Positions 1 through 11,336 of a stretch of DNA of 64,000 bases are shown here, piece by piece. This DNA comes from Mesorhizobium_K marinum (GTDB taxonomy: Bacteria; Pseudomonadota; Alphaproteobacteria; Rhizobiales; Rhizobiaceae), in NCBI RefSeq assembly GCF_040813715.1, contig NZ_JBFOCH010000003.1. The stretch is one strand, 5' to 3'. How positions within the stretch are numbered: the stretch's first letter is position 1; every line of letters begins with the position of its first letter. The position numbers were made by a program, and so were the translations under genes. The notes under the pieces are model-generated. The model was given only the letters and a program-made list of their open reading frames with translations. It did no database searches and had not been told where the DNA came from.

Positions 1-464
1 TCGAGCATCGTGACCCGGTGGGGAAACTCCCGCTTCATCAGGGCTTCGTAGGTCGAGCCGCACGGTTCCGAGATGAGGCTGATGGCGCCGAACAGCATGG
101 CGTCGACGTCGCCTTCCAAGGTGGGCAGATGGTCGCTTTCCAGCATGCGCCCGGCAGTTCCCTCATCGTAGAAGACGTAGCTGGCATGGCCGTCGACGAG
201 CCGCACGAAGGCAAGCGTGGTTGGCCGCGGCGACAGATGCGCATAGCGGGCCCCGACGTTGCTTTCGGCGAGCGTGGTGCGCAACTGCTCGCCGAACAGG
301 TCGGTCGACAGGCCGGAGAAGAACTCGGTCGGCACGCCAAGCCGACCGAGAGCGATCGCCGAGTTGAACACTGCGCCGCCCGAGTAGGGGGCGAAGGCCG
401 GCTCGTCGAGGGTCGACCTGCGCGGCAGCATGTCGATCAGGGCTTCGCCGCAGCAGATGATCAT
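1..464 (-). CDS. PfkB-family sugar kinase, probably fructokinase (3' end cut by window edge)
   Basis: This reading frame starts with ATG at 464 and stays open to base 1, so about 154 residues are present and the C-terminal half lies outside. The start MIICCGEALIDMLP and the following GGAVFNSAIALGRLG are the usual opening of PfkB-family carbohydrate kinases: first beta strand, then the glycine-rich sugar-binding segment. The ATP-site and catalytic Asp motifs (GAGD) are beyond the edge. It lies directly downstream of a ROK regulator on the same strand and opposite a fructose importer. From that context I infer that it phosphorylates imported fructose to fructose 6-phosphate. Other PfkB substrates (ribose, 2-keto-3-deoxygluconate) remain possible. 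A GGGAG lies just upstream of the ATG. Confidence 0.8.
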   Translation of the reverse strand, partial: MIICCGEALIDMLPRRSTLDEPAFAPYSGGAVFNSAIALGRLGVPTEFFSGLSTDLFGEQLRTTLAESNVGARYAHLSPRPTTLAFVRLVDGHASYVFYDEGTAGRMLESDHLPTLEGDVDAMLFGAISLISEPCGSTYEALMKREFPHRVTML

Positions 465-559
465 TTTGCGTTTGCTCCCTCGGTCCAACGGCATGCAAGC
501 AGGTCCGGCTGCCTGCATACAGCCGGGTTCGGGCACGGGCAACAGCCGGCCCCGGCAGC

Positions 560-576
560 CCGGCGCAGGGCGCCGG
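560..576 (-). promoter_or_regulatory. hairpin in spacer between ROK regulator and kinase
   Basis: A perfect 7-bp inverted repeat, CCGGCGC / GCGCCGG with a 3-base loop, lies just past the stop codon of the regulator gene in the 118-bp spacer before the kinase. No T run follows on the minus strand, so it is not a standard terminator. It could tune expression of the kinase relative to the regulator. This is inference only. Confidence 0.35.
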
Positions 577-582
577 CAGGCG

Positions 583-1812
583 TCAGGACAGCCTCGCCGG
601 GGTCGACGCCCCCACCAGGAAACGCTCGGACAGCGGCAGGCTGGCGGCGCCGAGCGCGCGTGCGTGAATGCCCACCGTGCCTTCGTGAACCAAGGGAATG
701 CGGAGGCCCTCGACGTCGATGGCCGCGATCGCCGTCCTGACGGCCGCGACCAGCCGCGCACGCGCCCAGGCCGGCATCCAGCCGTCGATCATGGCAGCCT
801 CGAAGTCGATGACGGAAGACGCCGAGACGATGGCGTAGGCGAGCGCGCTGCCGGCGGAATGGAACCAGGCATCGAACTCAGGACCGTCGCCGCTCCAAGA
901 CTCCGGCGTGGTCCACAGGTAGGAGGCGTCCGAACCGCGTGCGTTGAGGGCCTTTTCGAGCATGGCGAGCGAGGCGACGTCGATCAGTTGGATCGGCCGC
1001 CCCTGTGGGCCAGGAACCGGCATCGAGCCGAGTGCGCCGGCGTTGCCGGTCGGGCCGCTGTAGAGCCTGCCGTTGAGCACGATCCCGCCGCCCGCGAAAG
1101 CGCCGATGTAGAAGTAGATGAAGTCGCGCAGGTTGCCGATCTGGCCGAACACGAGTTCGGCGCCGCAGGCGGCCGTCGCGTCGTTCTGGAGGTAGACGGG
1201 GAAACTGCACAGCGCCTGGATCTCGCCGCGCATGTCGCGATGGCGCCAATGATCCATCACGTCGTGCGGCGCGCCTGCCGCGTCGGCCCAGTTCCACAGT
1301 TCGAAGGGCATGGCGATGCCGAGGCCGGCGATGCGCTTGTCTTGGGAAGGATCGAGATTGGCGCGCAGCCGGGTGATGCCGGACGCCACGAAGTCGAGAA
1401 TTTCGCGCGGCGCGGGATAGCGGTATGAGTTCTGAAGCATGTCCCGCGTCCTGCCGAGGAAGTCGATCAGAACAAGTTCCGCGCTGCGGCGGCCAATCTT
1501 GAGGCCGATGAAATAGGCGCCGTCAGGATTGAGCGCCATCGGGATCGACGGCTGCCCGACCTTGCCGCGCTGAGGCTCCTGGCGCAGCAGCAGTCCGTCT
1601 TCCTCCAGTTCGCGCATGATGACCGACACGGTCTGCGCGGACAGCCGCGTCATCCTGGCGATCTCGGTCTTGGCCAGGCTTCCGTGCTGACGAACCAGCG
1701 ACAGTACCAGACGCTCGTTCTGGTCGCGCATGCCGCTCTGGTTGGTGCCGCGGTGGTGGAGAAAGGCATCCGCCGTTTCAGACGGACCGCGCCTCCCTGG
1801 GCTGTTCTCCAC
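583..1812 (-). CDS. ROK-family transcriptional regulator of fructose uptake (FrcR-like)
   Basis: About 409 residues. An N-terminal winged helix-turn-helix (NERLVLSLVRQHGSLAKTEI, then LSAQTVSVIMRELEEDGLL) is followed by a ROK sugar-kinase-like domain (YFIGLKIGRRSAELVLIDF, LYSGPTGNAGALG). The RGTNQ segment just before the helix-turn-helix is common in rhizobial ROK regulators. I chose the GTG at 1812 because GAGAGGA sits at good spacing before it; an upstream in-frame ATG at 1869 would place the start inside the AT-rich operator. The gene is divergent from frcB and probably represses frcBCA and its own operon until a sugar binds. The CxCGxxGC zinc motif seen in the second ROK protein of this window is not visible here. 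Confidence 0.85.
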   Translation of the reverse strand: MENSPGRRGPSETADAFLHHRGTNQSGMRDQNERLVLSLVRQHGSLAKTEIARMTRLSAQTVSVIMRELEEDGLLLRQEPQRGKVGQPSIPMALNPDGAYFIGLKIGRRSAELVLIDFLGRTRDMLQNSYRYPAPREILDFVASGITRLRANLDPSQDKRIAGLGIAMPFELWNWADAAGAPHDVMDHWRHRDMRGEIQALCSFPVYLQNDATAACGAELVFGQIGNLRDFIYFYIGAFAGGGIVLNGRLYSGPTGNAGALGSMPVPGPQGRPIQLIDVASLAMLEKALNARGSDASYLWTTPESWSGDGPEFDAWFHSAGSALAYAIVSASSVIDFEAAMIDGWMPAWARARLVAAVRTAIAAIDVEGLRIPLVHEGTVGIHARALGAASLPLSERFLVGASTPARLS

Positions 1813-1870
1813 GCCAGTTCCTCTCGTTGAATCTCGTGCAGAATGCGGTTTCGTCCGGTTGGATGTCAAT

Positions 1871-1895
1871 AATAAATAAGAGTGATTTATTTATT
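1871..1895. promoter_or_regulatory. probable ROK operator between divergent regulator and frcB
   Basis: A perfect 9-bp inverted repeat, AATAAATAA, 7 bases, TTATTTATT, stands out in otherwise GC-rich DNA. It lies inside a longer imperfect palindrome (outer arms GTCAATAA / TTATTGAC, 1865-1898). It is placed between the divergent starts of the regulator (1812) and frcB (2011) and overlaps a TTGACT -35-like box at 1894-1899. AT-rich palindromes are typical targets of ROK regulators; binding by this protein is inferred. Confidence 0.6.
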
Positions 1896-2010
1896 GACTC
1901 GGCTTCGCGATTGATGTTTCGTGATCGCGAGGCATCCGGCAGGGAGAGTTGCGGATGTCCAGCGGCGGCGCTTGCCGGCCGGTTAAGAGATCCAACCCGG
2001 GAGGATTACC

Positions 2011-3045
2011 GTGACCACCACTGCACTGCTGAAGTCGACCGTTTTCGGAGCGGCGGCCGTCGCCCTGATGGCTTTCACCTCGAGCGCCTCCGCCGCCGAT
2101 GTCGGCGCGTGCCTCATCACCAAGACCGACACCAACCCCTTCTTCGTGAAGATGAAGGAAGGCGCCACCGCCAAGGCGAACGAACTCGGCGTGACGCTGA
2201 AGGCCTATGCCGGCAAGATCGACGGTGACAACGAAAGCCAGGTCGCGGCGATCGAGTCCTGCATCGCCGATGGCGCCAAGGGCATCCTGCTTGTTCCCTC
2301 GGACACCAAGGCAATCGTGGATTCCGTCAAGAAGGCGCGCGACGCCGGCATCCTGGTGATCGCCCTCGATACGCCGCTCGAGCCGATCGACGCGGCCGAC
2401 GCGACTTTCGCCACGGACAACTTCAAGGCAGGCGAACTGATCGGAGGCTGGGCGAAAGCGACGCTCGGCGACGCCGCCAAGGACGCCAAGATCGCCTACA
2501 TGGACCTGAATCCCAGCCAGCCGACGGTCGATGTGCTGCGTGACCAGGGCTTCATGACCGGGTTCGGCATCGACACCAAGGACGTCAACAAGATCGGCGA
2601 TGAGGACGATCCCCGCAACGTCTGCCACGACGTAACCAACGGCAACGAAGAGGGCGGCCGCAAGGCGATGGAGAACTGCCTGCAGAAGGATCCCGGCATC
2701 AACGTGGTCTACACGATCAACGAACCGGCGGCCGCTGGCGCCTACGAGGCCCTCAAGGCGGTCGGCATGGAAGGCAACGTGCTGATCGTGTCGGTCGACG
2801 GCGGCTGCCCGGGCGTCAAGAACGTCGCCGAAGGCGTGATCGGCGCGACATCGCAGCAGTACCCGCTGCTGATGGCGGCGATGGGCATCGAGGCGATCAA
2901 GAAGTTCGCCGACAGCGGCGAGAAGCCGATGGCGACGGAAGGCAAGGACTTCTTCGACACCGGTGCGACGCTGATCACCGACAAGCCGGCGTCGGGCGTC
3001 GAGTCAATCGACACCAAGAAGGGCCTGGAGCTCTGCTGGGGTTGA
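2011..3045 (+). CDS. frcB: Fructose ABC transporter periplasmic binding protein FrcB
   Basis: 344 residues with a GTG start after GGGAGGA. A signal peptide covers about residues 1-28 (ends SSASA, mature protein begins ADVGAC). The body is a type I periplasmic sugar-binding protein (ribose/RbsB-like Peripla_BP_4 fold), with ITKTDTNPFFVKMKEGA at the N-lobe and LDTPLEPIDAADATFATDN in the binding cleft. Three cysteines near DDPRNVCHD, AMENCLQ and GGCPGV are conserved-looking and could form disulfides. It is first in the frcB-frcC-frcA set and closely resembles the fructose/mannose/ribose importer known from Sinorhizobium. It captures sugar in the periplasm and delivers it to FrcC. The exact sugar range cannot be read from sequence. 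Confidence 0.9.
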   Translation: MTTTALLKSTVFGAAAVALMAFTSSASAADVGACLITKTDTNPFFVKMKEGATAKANELGVTLKAYAGKIDGDNESQVAAIESCIADGAKGILLVPSDTKAIVDSVKKARDAGILVIALDTPLEPIDAADATFATDNFKAGELIGGWAKATLGDAAKDAKIAYMDLNPSQPTVDVLRDQGFMTGFGIDTKDVNKIGDEDDPRNVCHDVTNGNEEGGRKAMENCLQKDPGINVVYTINEPAAAGAYEALKAVGMEGNVLIVSVDGGCPGVKNVAEGVIGATSQQYPLLMAAMGIEAIKKFADSGEKPMATEGKDFFDTGATLITDKPASGVESIDTKKGLELCWG

Positions 3046-3078
3046 TTTGAACGCCGCACAGGCAGACTATCCGTTCGG

Positions 3079-3106
3079 GCGAAGGGCGGTCTCGGCCGCC
3101 CTTCGC
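3079..3106 (+). promoter_or_regulatory. intercistronic hairpin between frcB and frcC
   Basis: An 11-bp perfect stem, GCGAAGGGCGG / CCGCCCTTCGC, with a 6-base loop, lies in the 95-bp spacer after frcB. There is no T run. Such structures between binding-protein and permease genes are known to protect the upstream mRNA from 3' decay or to cause partial termination, giving more binding protein than permease. Confidence 0.65.
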
Positions 3107-3140
3107 GTGACGGGGCAGAGATCCCGCGGGAGGAACCGAG

Positions 3141-4222
3141 ATGACTGACGCTTCGGCAGACGCCAGGCGGCCGCAAGAGTTCGAGAAGGCTCTGGCGGGC
3201 AGCGACACGTCGGTTGCGAGTTTCGATACGCACAACAGGTCGCTGCTCGAAAAGGCGCAGCACTTCCTGCACAAGAACCCGGCCGCGGTGCCGTTGATCG
3301 TGCTGGTGCTTTCGCTGGCGTTTTTCGGCGTCGCGGTGGGCAGCAAGTTCTTTTCCGCCTTCTCGCTGACCCTGATCCTCCAGCAGGTGGCGATCGTCGG
3401 CATCGTCGGCGCCGCACAGACGCTGGTCATCCTCACGGCGGGCATCGACCTTTCGGTCGGCGCGATCGTCGTGCTCTCGTCGGTCGTGATGGGCCAGTTC
3501 ACCTTCCGCTACGGCCTGCCGGCGCCGATCGCGGTCCTCTGCGGCTTTGCCTGCGGCGCGCTCTGCGGCTGGATCAACGGCGTCCTCGTGGCCCGCATGA
3601 AGCTGCCGCCGTTCATCGTCACGCTCGGCACCTGGCAGATCATCCTCGCGGCCAACTTCCTCTACTCGGCGAACGAGACGATCCGTTCGCAGGACATCCA
3701 GGCGCAGGCGCCGCTGCTGCAGCTGTTCGGCCAGAGCATCCGGATCGGCGGCGCGGTGTTCACCTACGGCGTCATCGTCATGGTGCTGCTGGTGCTGTTC
3801 CTCTGGTACGTCCTGAACCACACGGCCTGGGGCAGGCATGTCTATGCCGTCGGCGACGACCCGGAGGCCGCCGACCTCTCCGGCGTCAACGTCAACCGCA
3901 TGCTGGTGTCGGTCTATGTGATCTCCGGCATCATCTGCGCGCTCGCCGGCTGGGTGCTGATCGGCCGTCTCGGCTCGGTGTCCCCGACCTCGGGCCAGTT
4001 CGCCAACATCGAATCCATCACAGCTGTCGTCATCGGCGGCATTTCGCTCTTCGGGGGTCGCGGCTCGATCCTCGGCATGCTGTTCGGCGCGCTGATCGTC
4101 GGCGTCTTCTCGCTCGGCCTGCGGCTGATCGGAACCGACCCGCAATGGACCTATCTGCTGATCGGCGTCCTGATCATCGTCGCGGTGGCGATCGACCAGT
4201 GGATCAGAAAGGTTGCCGGCTG

Positions 4223-4223
<1 letters not shown>
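3141..4223 (+). CDS. frcC: Fructose ABC transporter permease FrcC
   Basis: 360 residues. After a hydrophilic N-terminal stretch of about 45 residues come roughly ten hydrophobic membrane segments in the BPD_transp_2 (RbsC/XylH-like) pattern. Family marks are ILTAGIDLSVGAIVVLSSV and the C-terminal GGISLFGGRGSILGMLFGAL. GGGAGGAACCGAG precedes the ATG. The stop overlaps the frcA start (TGATG at 4221-4225), indicating coupled translation. It forms the membrane channel for the sugar delivered by FrcB. Confidence 0.9.
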
Positions 4224-5005
<782 letters not shown>

Positions 5006-5048
5006 ATCGGTTGCGGACAAGAAAACGCCCGGAAATGCCGGGAGCCGA

Positions 5049-5076
5049 TTGAGAAACTTCCCGAAATCGCTAGCAT
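5049..5076 (+). promoter_or_regulatory. candidate promoter of the glycogen gene set
   Basis: TTGAGA (5049-5054), 16 bases, TAGCAT (5071-5076) lies 63 bases before glgP. It matches the sigma-70 consensus at 5 of 6 and 4 of 6 positions. The 133-bp gap after frcA has only a weak 5-bp CCCGG/CCGGG hairpin (5028-5042) without a T run, so some read-through from frc is possible. Confidence 0.45.
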
Positions 5077-5138
5077 TGGCGCCGGGAGGATGCTGCAACT
5101 TGCTGCCCTAGGGCGGCAGGCAACGCATTTGAGGCGAC

Positions 5139-7754
<2,616 letters not shown>

Positions 7755-7819
7755 TGTGATTGCATGAGGGGAGCGACGGGAAGACGTTTCGAAGTGCAGT
7801 CTGGGAGGACCGCCGGGAG

Positions 7820-10033
7820 ATGAGAAAGCCGCGCACCGCCGCGACGAAGGCCCGTCCGGTCGAGGCGGCGGCCGGCGACGTCAAGGCAATCGTCGCAGGC
7901 ACGCATGGCGATCCCTTCGCGATCCTGGGCGTGCAGGCGGCGGGCGACGGTTTTGTGGCGCGCTGCTTCATTCCCCATGCAGATACCGCCGTCGCCTTCA
8001 CGCTCGACGGTAGCGAGGTCGGCGCACTTGCCAGGCGAGATGCCGCGGGTTTTTTCGAAGGCCGGGTCGACATCGACCGGCGCCAGCCGCTGCGCCTGCG
8101 CGTCGCCAATACCGGCGGCGCCTGGTGGGTGACGGATCCCTATTCCTTCGGTCCGGTGCTCGGGCCGATGGACGACTACTACATAGCCGAAGGCTCGCAT
8201 CTGAGACTGTTCGACAAGCTTGGCGCGCATCTCATCGAGCACGAGGGCGCGAAGGGCTTCAACTTCGCAGTCTGGGCCCCCAACGCCAAGCGCGTGTCCG
8301 TCGTCGGCGAGTTCAACGACTGGGATGGCCGCCGCCATGCGATGCGGAACCGCAAGGACACCGGAATCTGGGAAATCTTCATTCCGGACGTCGATCCGGG
8401 CAAAGCCTACAAGTACGAGATCGTCGGCGCCCGCGGGGTCCTGGTTCCGCTGAAGGCCGATCCCTACGCGACACGTTCTGAATTGCGCCCGGCCACGGCT
8501 TCGGTGACGGCGTCGCCATCGGATCACGCCTGGGGCGACGCCGCGCATCGCGCGCACTGGAGCGGGGCGGATGCGCGACGCGAGCCTATCTCGATCTACG
8601 AAGTGCATGCGGGTTCATGGCAGCGCCGGGACGATGGCACTTTCCTGTCGTGGGACGAACTTGCCGACCGGCTGATCCCCTATGTGGTCGAGACAGGGTT
8701 CACCCACATCGAGTTCTTGCCGATATCAGAGCATCCCTTCGACCCGTCCTGGGGATACCAGACGACCGGCCTGTTCGCGCCGTCGGCGCGCTTCGGCGAG
8801 CCGGAGGGTTTCGCGCGCTTCGTCGACGGCGCTCACCGCGCCGGCATCGGCGTCATCCTCGACTGGGTTCCCGCGCATTTTCCGGTCGATGCGCACGGGC
8901 TGGCGCTCTTCGACGGCACCGCGCTCTACGAGCACGCCGACCCGCGCCAGGGCTTTCACCCCGACTGGAACACCGCGATCTACAACTTCGGGCGGCGCGA
9001 AGTGGTCTCGTTCCTGGTCAACAACGCGCTGTACTGGGCCGAGAAGTTCCATGTCGACGGGCTGCGCGTCGATGCTGTGGCGTCGATGCTCTACCTCGAC
9101 TACTCGCGCAAGTCCGGCGAGTGGATTCCGAACGAGCAGGGTGGTCGCGAGAATCTCGAGGCGGTGCGATTCCTGCAGCGAATGAACAAGGAGATCTACG
9201 GCCGCCATCCGGGCGTCATGACGATAGCCGAGGAATCGACGTCCTGGCCGAAGGTGTCGCAGCCGGTCCATGAAGGCGGGCTCGGCTTCGGCTTCAAGTG
9301 GAACATGGGCTTCATGCACGACACGCTGCAGTACCTTGCGCGCGAGCCTGTCCACCGCAAGCACCACCACAACGAACTGACGTTCGGCCTGCTCTACGCC
9401 TTCAGCGAGAATTTCGTGCTGCCGCTGTCTCACGACGAAGTGGTGCACGGCAAAGGCACGCTGCTGAGCAAGATGGCGGGCGACGACTGGCAGAAGTTCG
9501 CAACGCTGCGCGCCTACTACGCCTTCATGTGGGGTTATCCCGGCAAGAAGCTGCTGTTCATGGGCCAGGAGTTCGCCCAGCGCAACGAATGGAGCGAGGC
9601 AAGGCCGCTCGACTGGGGCGAACTCGCGCATCCGCCGCACAAGGGCGTCCAGTCGCTGATCCGCGACCTGAACGGCCTCTACCGCTCGCGACCGGCGCTG
9701 CACGCGCGCGACTGCGAGCCCGACGGCTTCGAGTGGCTGCTCGCGGACGAGGCCGATACCTCGGTCTATGCGTGGCTGCGCAAGGCGCCGGGCGAGAGCC
9801 CGATTGCGGTGATTTCCAATTTCACGCCGGTGTCGCGGTCGGGCTACCGCGTTCCGCTGCCGGCGGCAGGCGCGTGGCGCGAAGTGCTCAACACGGATGC
9901 TGCGGACTATGGCGGATCGGGCGTCGGCAATGCCGGCGCCGTGGAGGCGCAGAAGGGCGGGGGCGGAGCGGCCTATGCCGAGGTGACCCTGCCGCCGCTG
10001 GCGACGATCATGCTCGAACTGGTCGCGAAATAG
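7820..10033 (+). CDS. glgB: 1,4-alpha-glucan branching enzyme
   Basis: 737 residues from the ATG at 7820, preceded by GGGAGG at 7803-7808. An in-frame ATG at 7760 lies six bases after glgP without a ribosome site and would add 20 unrelated residues. Architecture: N-terminal extension and CBM48 beta-sandwich (FAVWAPNAKRVSVVGEFNDW), then a GH13 barrel. Catalytic motifs are DGLRVDAVASMLY (nucleophile Asp), TIAEEST (acid Glu) and LSHDEVVHGK (transition-state Asp). A C-terminal all-beta domain ends the protein. It makes the alpha-1,6 branches of glycogen, acting with GlgC and GlgA encoded just downstream. Confidence 0.95.
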   Translation: MRKPRTAATKARPVEAAAGDVKAIVAGTHGDPFAILGVQAAGDGFVARCFIPHADTAVAFTLDGSEVGALARRDAAGFFEGRVDIDRRQPLRLRVANTGGAWWVTDPYSFGPVLGPMDDYYIAEGSHLRLFDKLGAHLIEHEGAKGFNFAVWAPNAKRVSVVGEFNDWDGRRHAMRNRKDTGIWEIFIPDVDPGKAYKYEIVGARGVLVPLKADPYATRSELRPATASVTASPSDHAWGDAAHRAHWSGADARREPISIYEVHAGSWQRRDDGTFLSWDELADRLIPYVVETGFTHIEFLPISEHPFDPSWGYQTTGLFAPSARFGEPEGFARFVDGAHRAGIGVILDWVPAHFPVDAHGLALFDGTALYEHADPRQGFHPDWNTAIYNFGRREVVSFLVNNALYWAEKFHVDGLRVDAVASMLYLDYSRKSGEWIPNEQGGRENLEAVRFLQRMNKEIYGRHPGVMTIAEESTSWPKVSQPVHEGGLGFGFKWNMGFMHDTLQYLAREPVHRKHHHNELTFGLLYAFSENFVLPLSHDEVVHGKGTLLSKMAGDDWQKFATLRAYYAFMWGYPGKKLLFMGQEFAQRNEWSEARPLDWGELAHPPHKGVQSLIRDLNGLYRSRPALHARDCEPDGFEWLLADEADTSVYAWLRKAPGESPIAVISNFTPVSRSGYRVPLPAAGAWREVLNTDAADYGGSGVGNAGAVEAQKGGGGAAYAEVTLPPLATIMLELVAK

Positions 10034-10051
10034 CATTGGGAGGGTGAGAAC

Positions 10052-11311
10052 ATGGCTGACTTGAAGGGCACCCAGCCGCTGGCGCGCGACGCCATGGCCT
10101 ATGTGCTGGCGGGCGGGCGCGGCAGCAGGCTGAAGGAGCTTACCGACCGGCGCGCCAAGCCGGCGGTCTATTTCGGCGGCAAGACGCGCATCATCGACTT
10201 TGCGCTGTCGAACGCGCTGAACTCCGGCATCCGCCGTATCGGCGTCGCGACCCAGTACAAGGCGCACTCGCTGATCCGCCACCTGCAGCGCGGATGGAAC
10301 TTCCTGCGGCCCGAACGCAACGAGAGCTTCGACATCCTGCCGGCGAGCCAGCGCGTCTCCGAGACGCAGTGGTACGAAGGCACCGCCGACGCGGTCTACC
10401 AGAACATCGACATCATCGAGGCCTACGGCCCGGAGTTCATGGTGATCCTGGCGGGCGACCACATCTACAAGATGGACTACGAGCAGATGCTGCGCCAGCA
10501 CGTCGACCAGGGCGCCGACGTCACGGTCGGGTGCCTCGAGGTGCCGCGCATGGAGGCGACCGGCTTCGGCGTCATGCATGTCGACAAGAAGGACACCATC
10601 ATCTCCTTCATCGAGAAGCCAGCCGACCCGCCCGGCATCCCCGACAAGCCGGATTTCGCGCTCGCGTCGATGGGCATCTACGTCTTCAGGACCAAGTTCC
10701 TGATGGAGCAACTGCGCCGCGACGCCAAGGACCCGGAGTCGACGCGCGACTTCGGCAAGGACATCATTCCCTACATCGTCCAGCATGGTAAGGCGGTGGC
10801 GCACCGGTTCGCCAAATCCTGCGTTCGCTCCAGCGCCGAAAACGAAGCCTACTGGCGCGATGTCGGGACGATCGACGCCTATTGGGAGGCCAACATCGAC
10901 CTCACCGACGTGACGCCGGAACTAGACCTCTACGACCGAGACTGGCCGATCTGGACCTATGCCGAACTGAAGCCGCCGGCGAAATTCGTGCACGACACGG
11001 ATGGCCGGCGCGGCATGGCGGTGTCGTCGCTGATCTCCGGCGACTGCATCGTCTCAGGCGCCAGCCTGAAGCGCAGCCTGATCTTCACCGGTGCGCGCAT
11101 CAACTCCTATTCGACGCTCGACCAGGTGGTGATGCTGCCGGACTGCCATGTCGGCCGCAAAGCGCGCCTGAAGCGCGTCGTCATCGACCATGGCGTGCAA
11201 ATACCGGAAGGCCTGGTGGTCGGCGAAGACCCCGTTCGCGACGCCAAGCGCTTCCGGGTTTCTGAGAAGGGCATCTGCCTGATCACGCAAGACATGATCG
11301 ACAGGCTGTGA
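10052..11311 (+). CDS. glgC: Glucose-1-phosphate adenylyltransferase (ADP-glucose pyrophosphorylase)
   Basis: 419 residues, family-typical. The nucleotide-binding opening reads VLAGGRGSRLKELTDRRAKP. Further marks are GTADAVYQNID, LAGDHIYKMDYE and the sugar-phosphate site IEKPADPPG. A left-handed beta-helix follows (INSYSTLDQVVMLPDCHVG), which in bacterial enzymes contributes to allosteric control. A strong GGGAGGGTGAG precedes the ATG, 18 bp after glgB. It commits glucose 1-phosphate to glycogen by making ADP-glucose. In related Rhizobium/Agrobacterium enzymes fructose 6-phosphate and pyruvate activate; that cannot be checked here. Confidence 0.95.
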   Translation: MADLKGTQPLARDAMAYVLAGGRGSRLKELTDRRAKPAVYFGGKTRIIDFALSNALNSGIRRIGVATQYKAHSLIRHLQRGWNFLRPERNESFDILPASQRVSETQWYEGTADAVYQNIDIIEAYGPEFMVILAGDHIYKMDYEQMLRQHVDQGADVTVGCLEVPRMEATGFGVMHVDKKDTIISFIEKPADPPGIPDKPDFALASMGIYVFRTKFLMEQLRRDAKDPESTRDFGKDIIPYIVQHGKAVAHRFAKSCVRSSAENEAYWRDVGTIDAYWEANIDLTDVTPELDLYDRDWPIWTYAELKPPAKFVHDTDGRRGMAVSSLISGDCIVSGASLKRSLIFTGARINSYSTLDQVVMLPDCHVGRKARLKRVVIDHGVQIPEGLVVGEDPVRDAKRFRVSEKGICLITQDMIDRL

Positions 11312-11336
11312 CACTGACGGGTATGGGCAAGGCTTG

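Noticed and set aside
5028..5042. Terminator after frcA (CCCGG/CCGGG)
   Set aside because: The stem is only 5 bp and no T run follows, so it is too weak to call.
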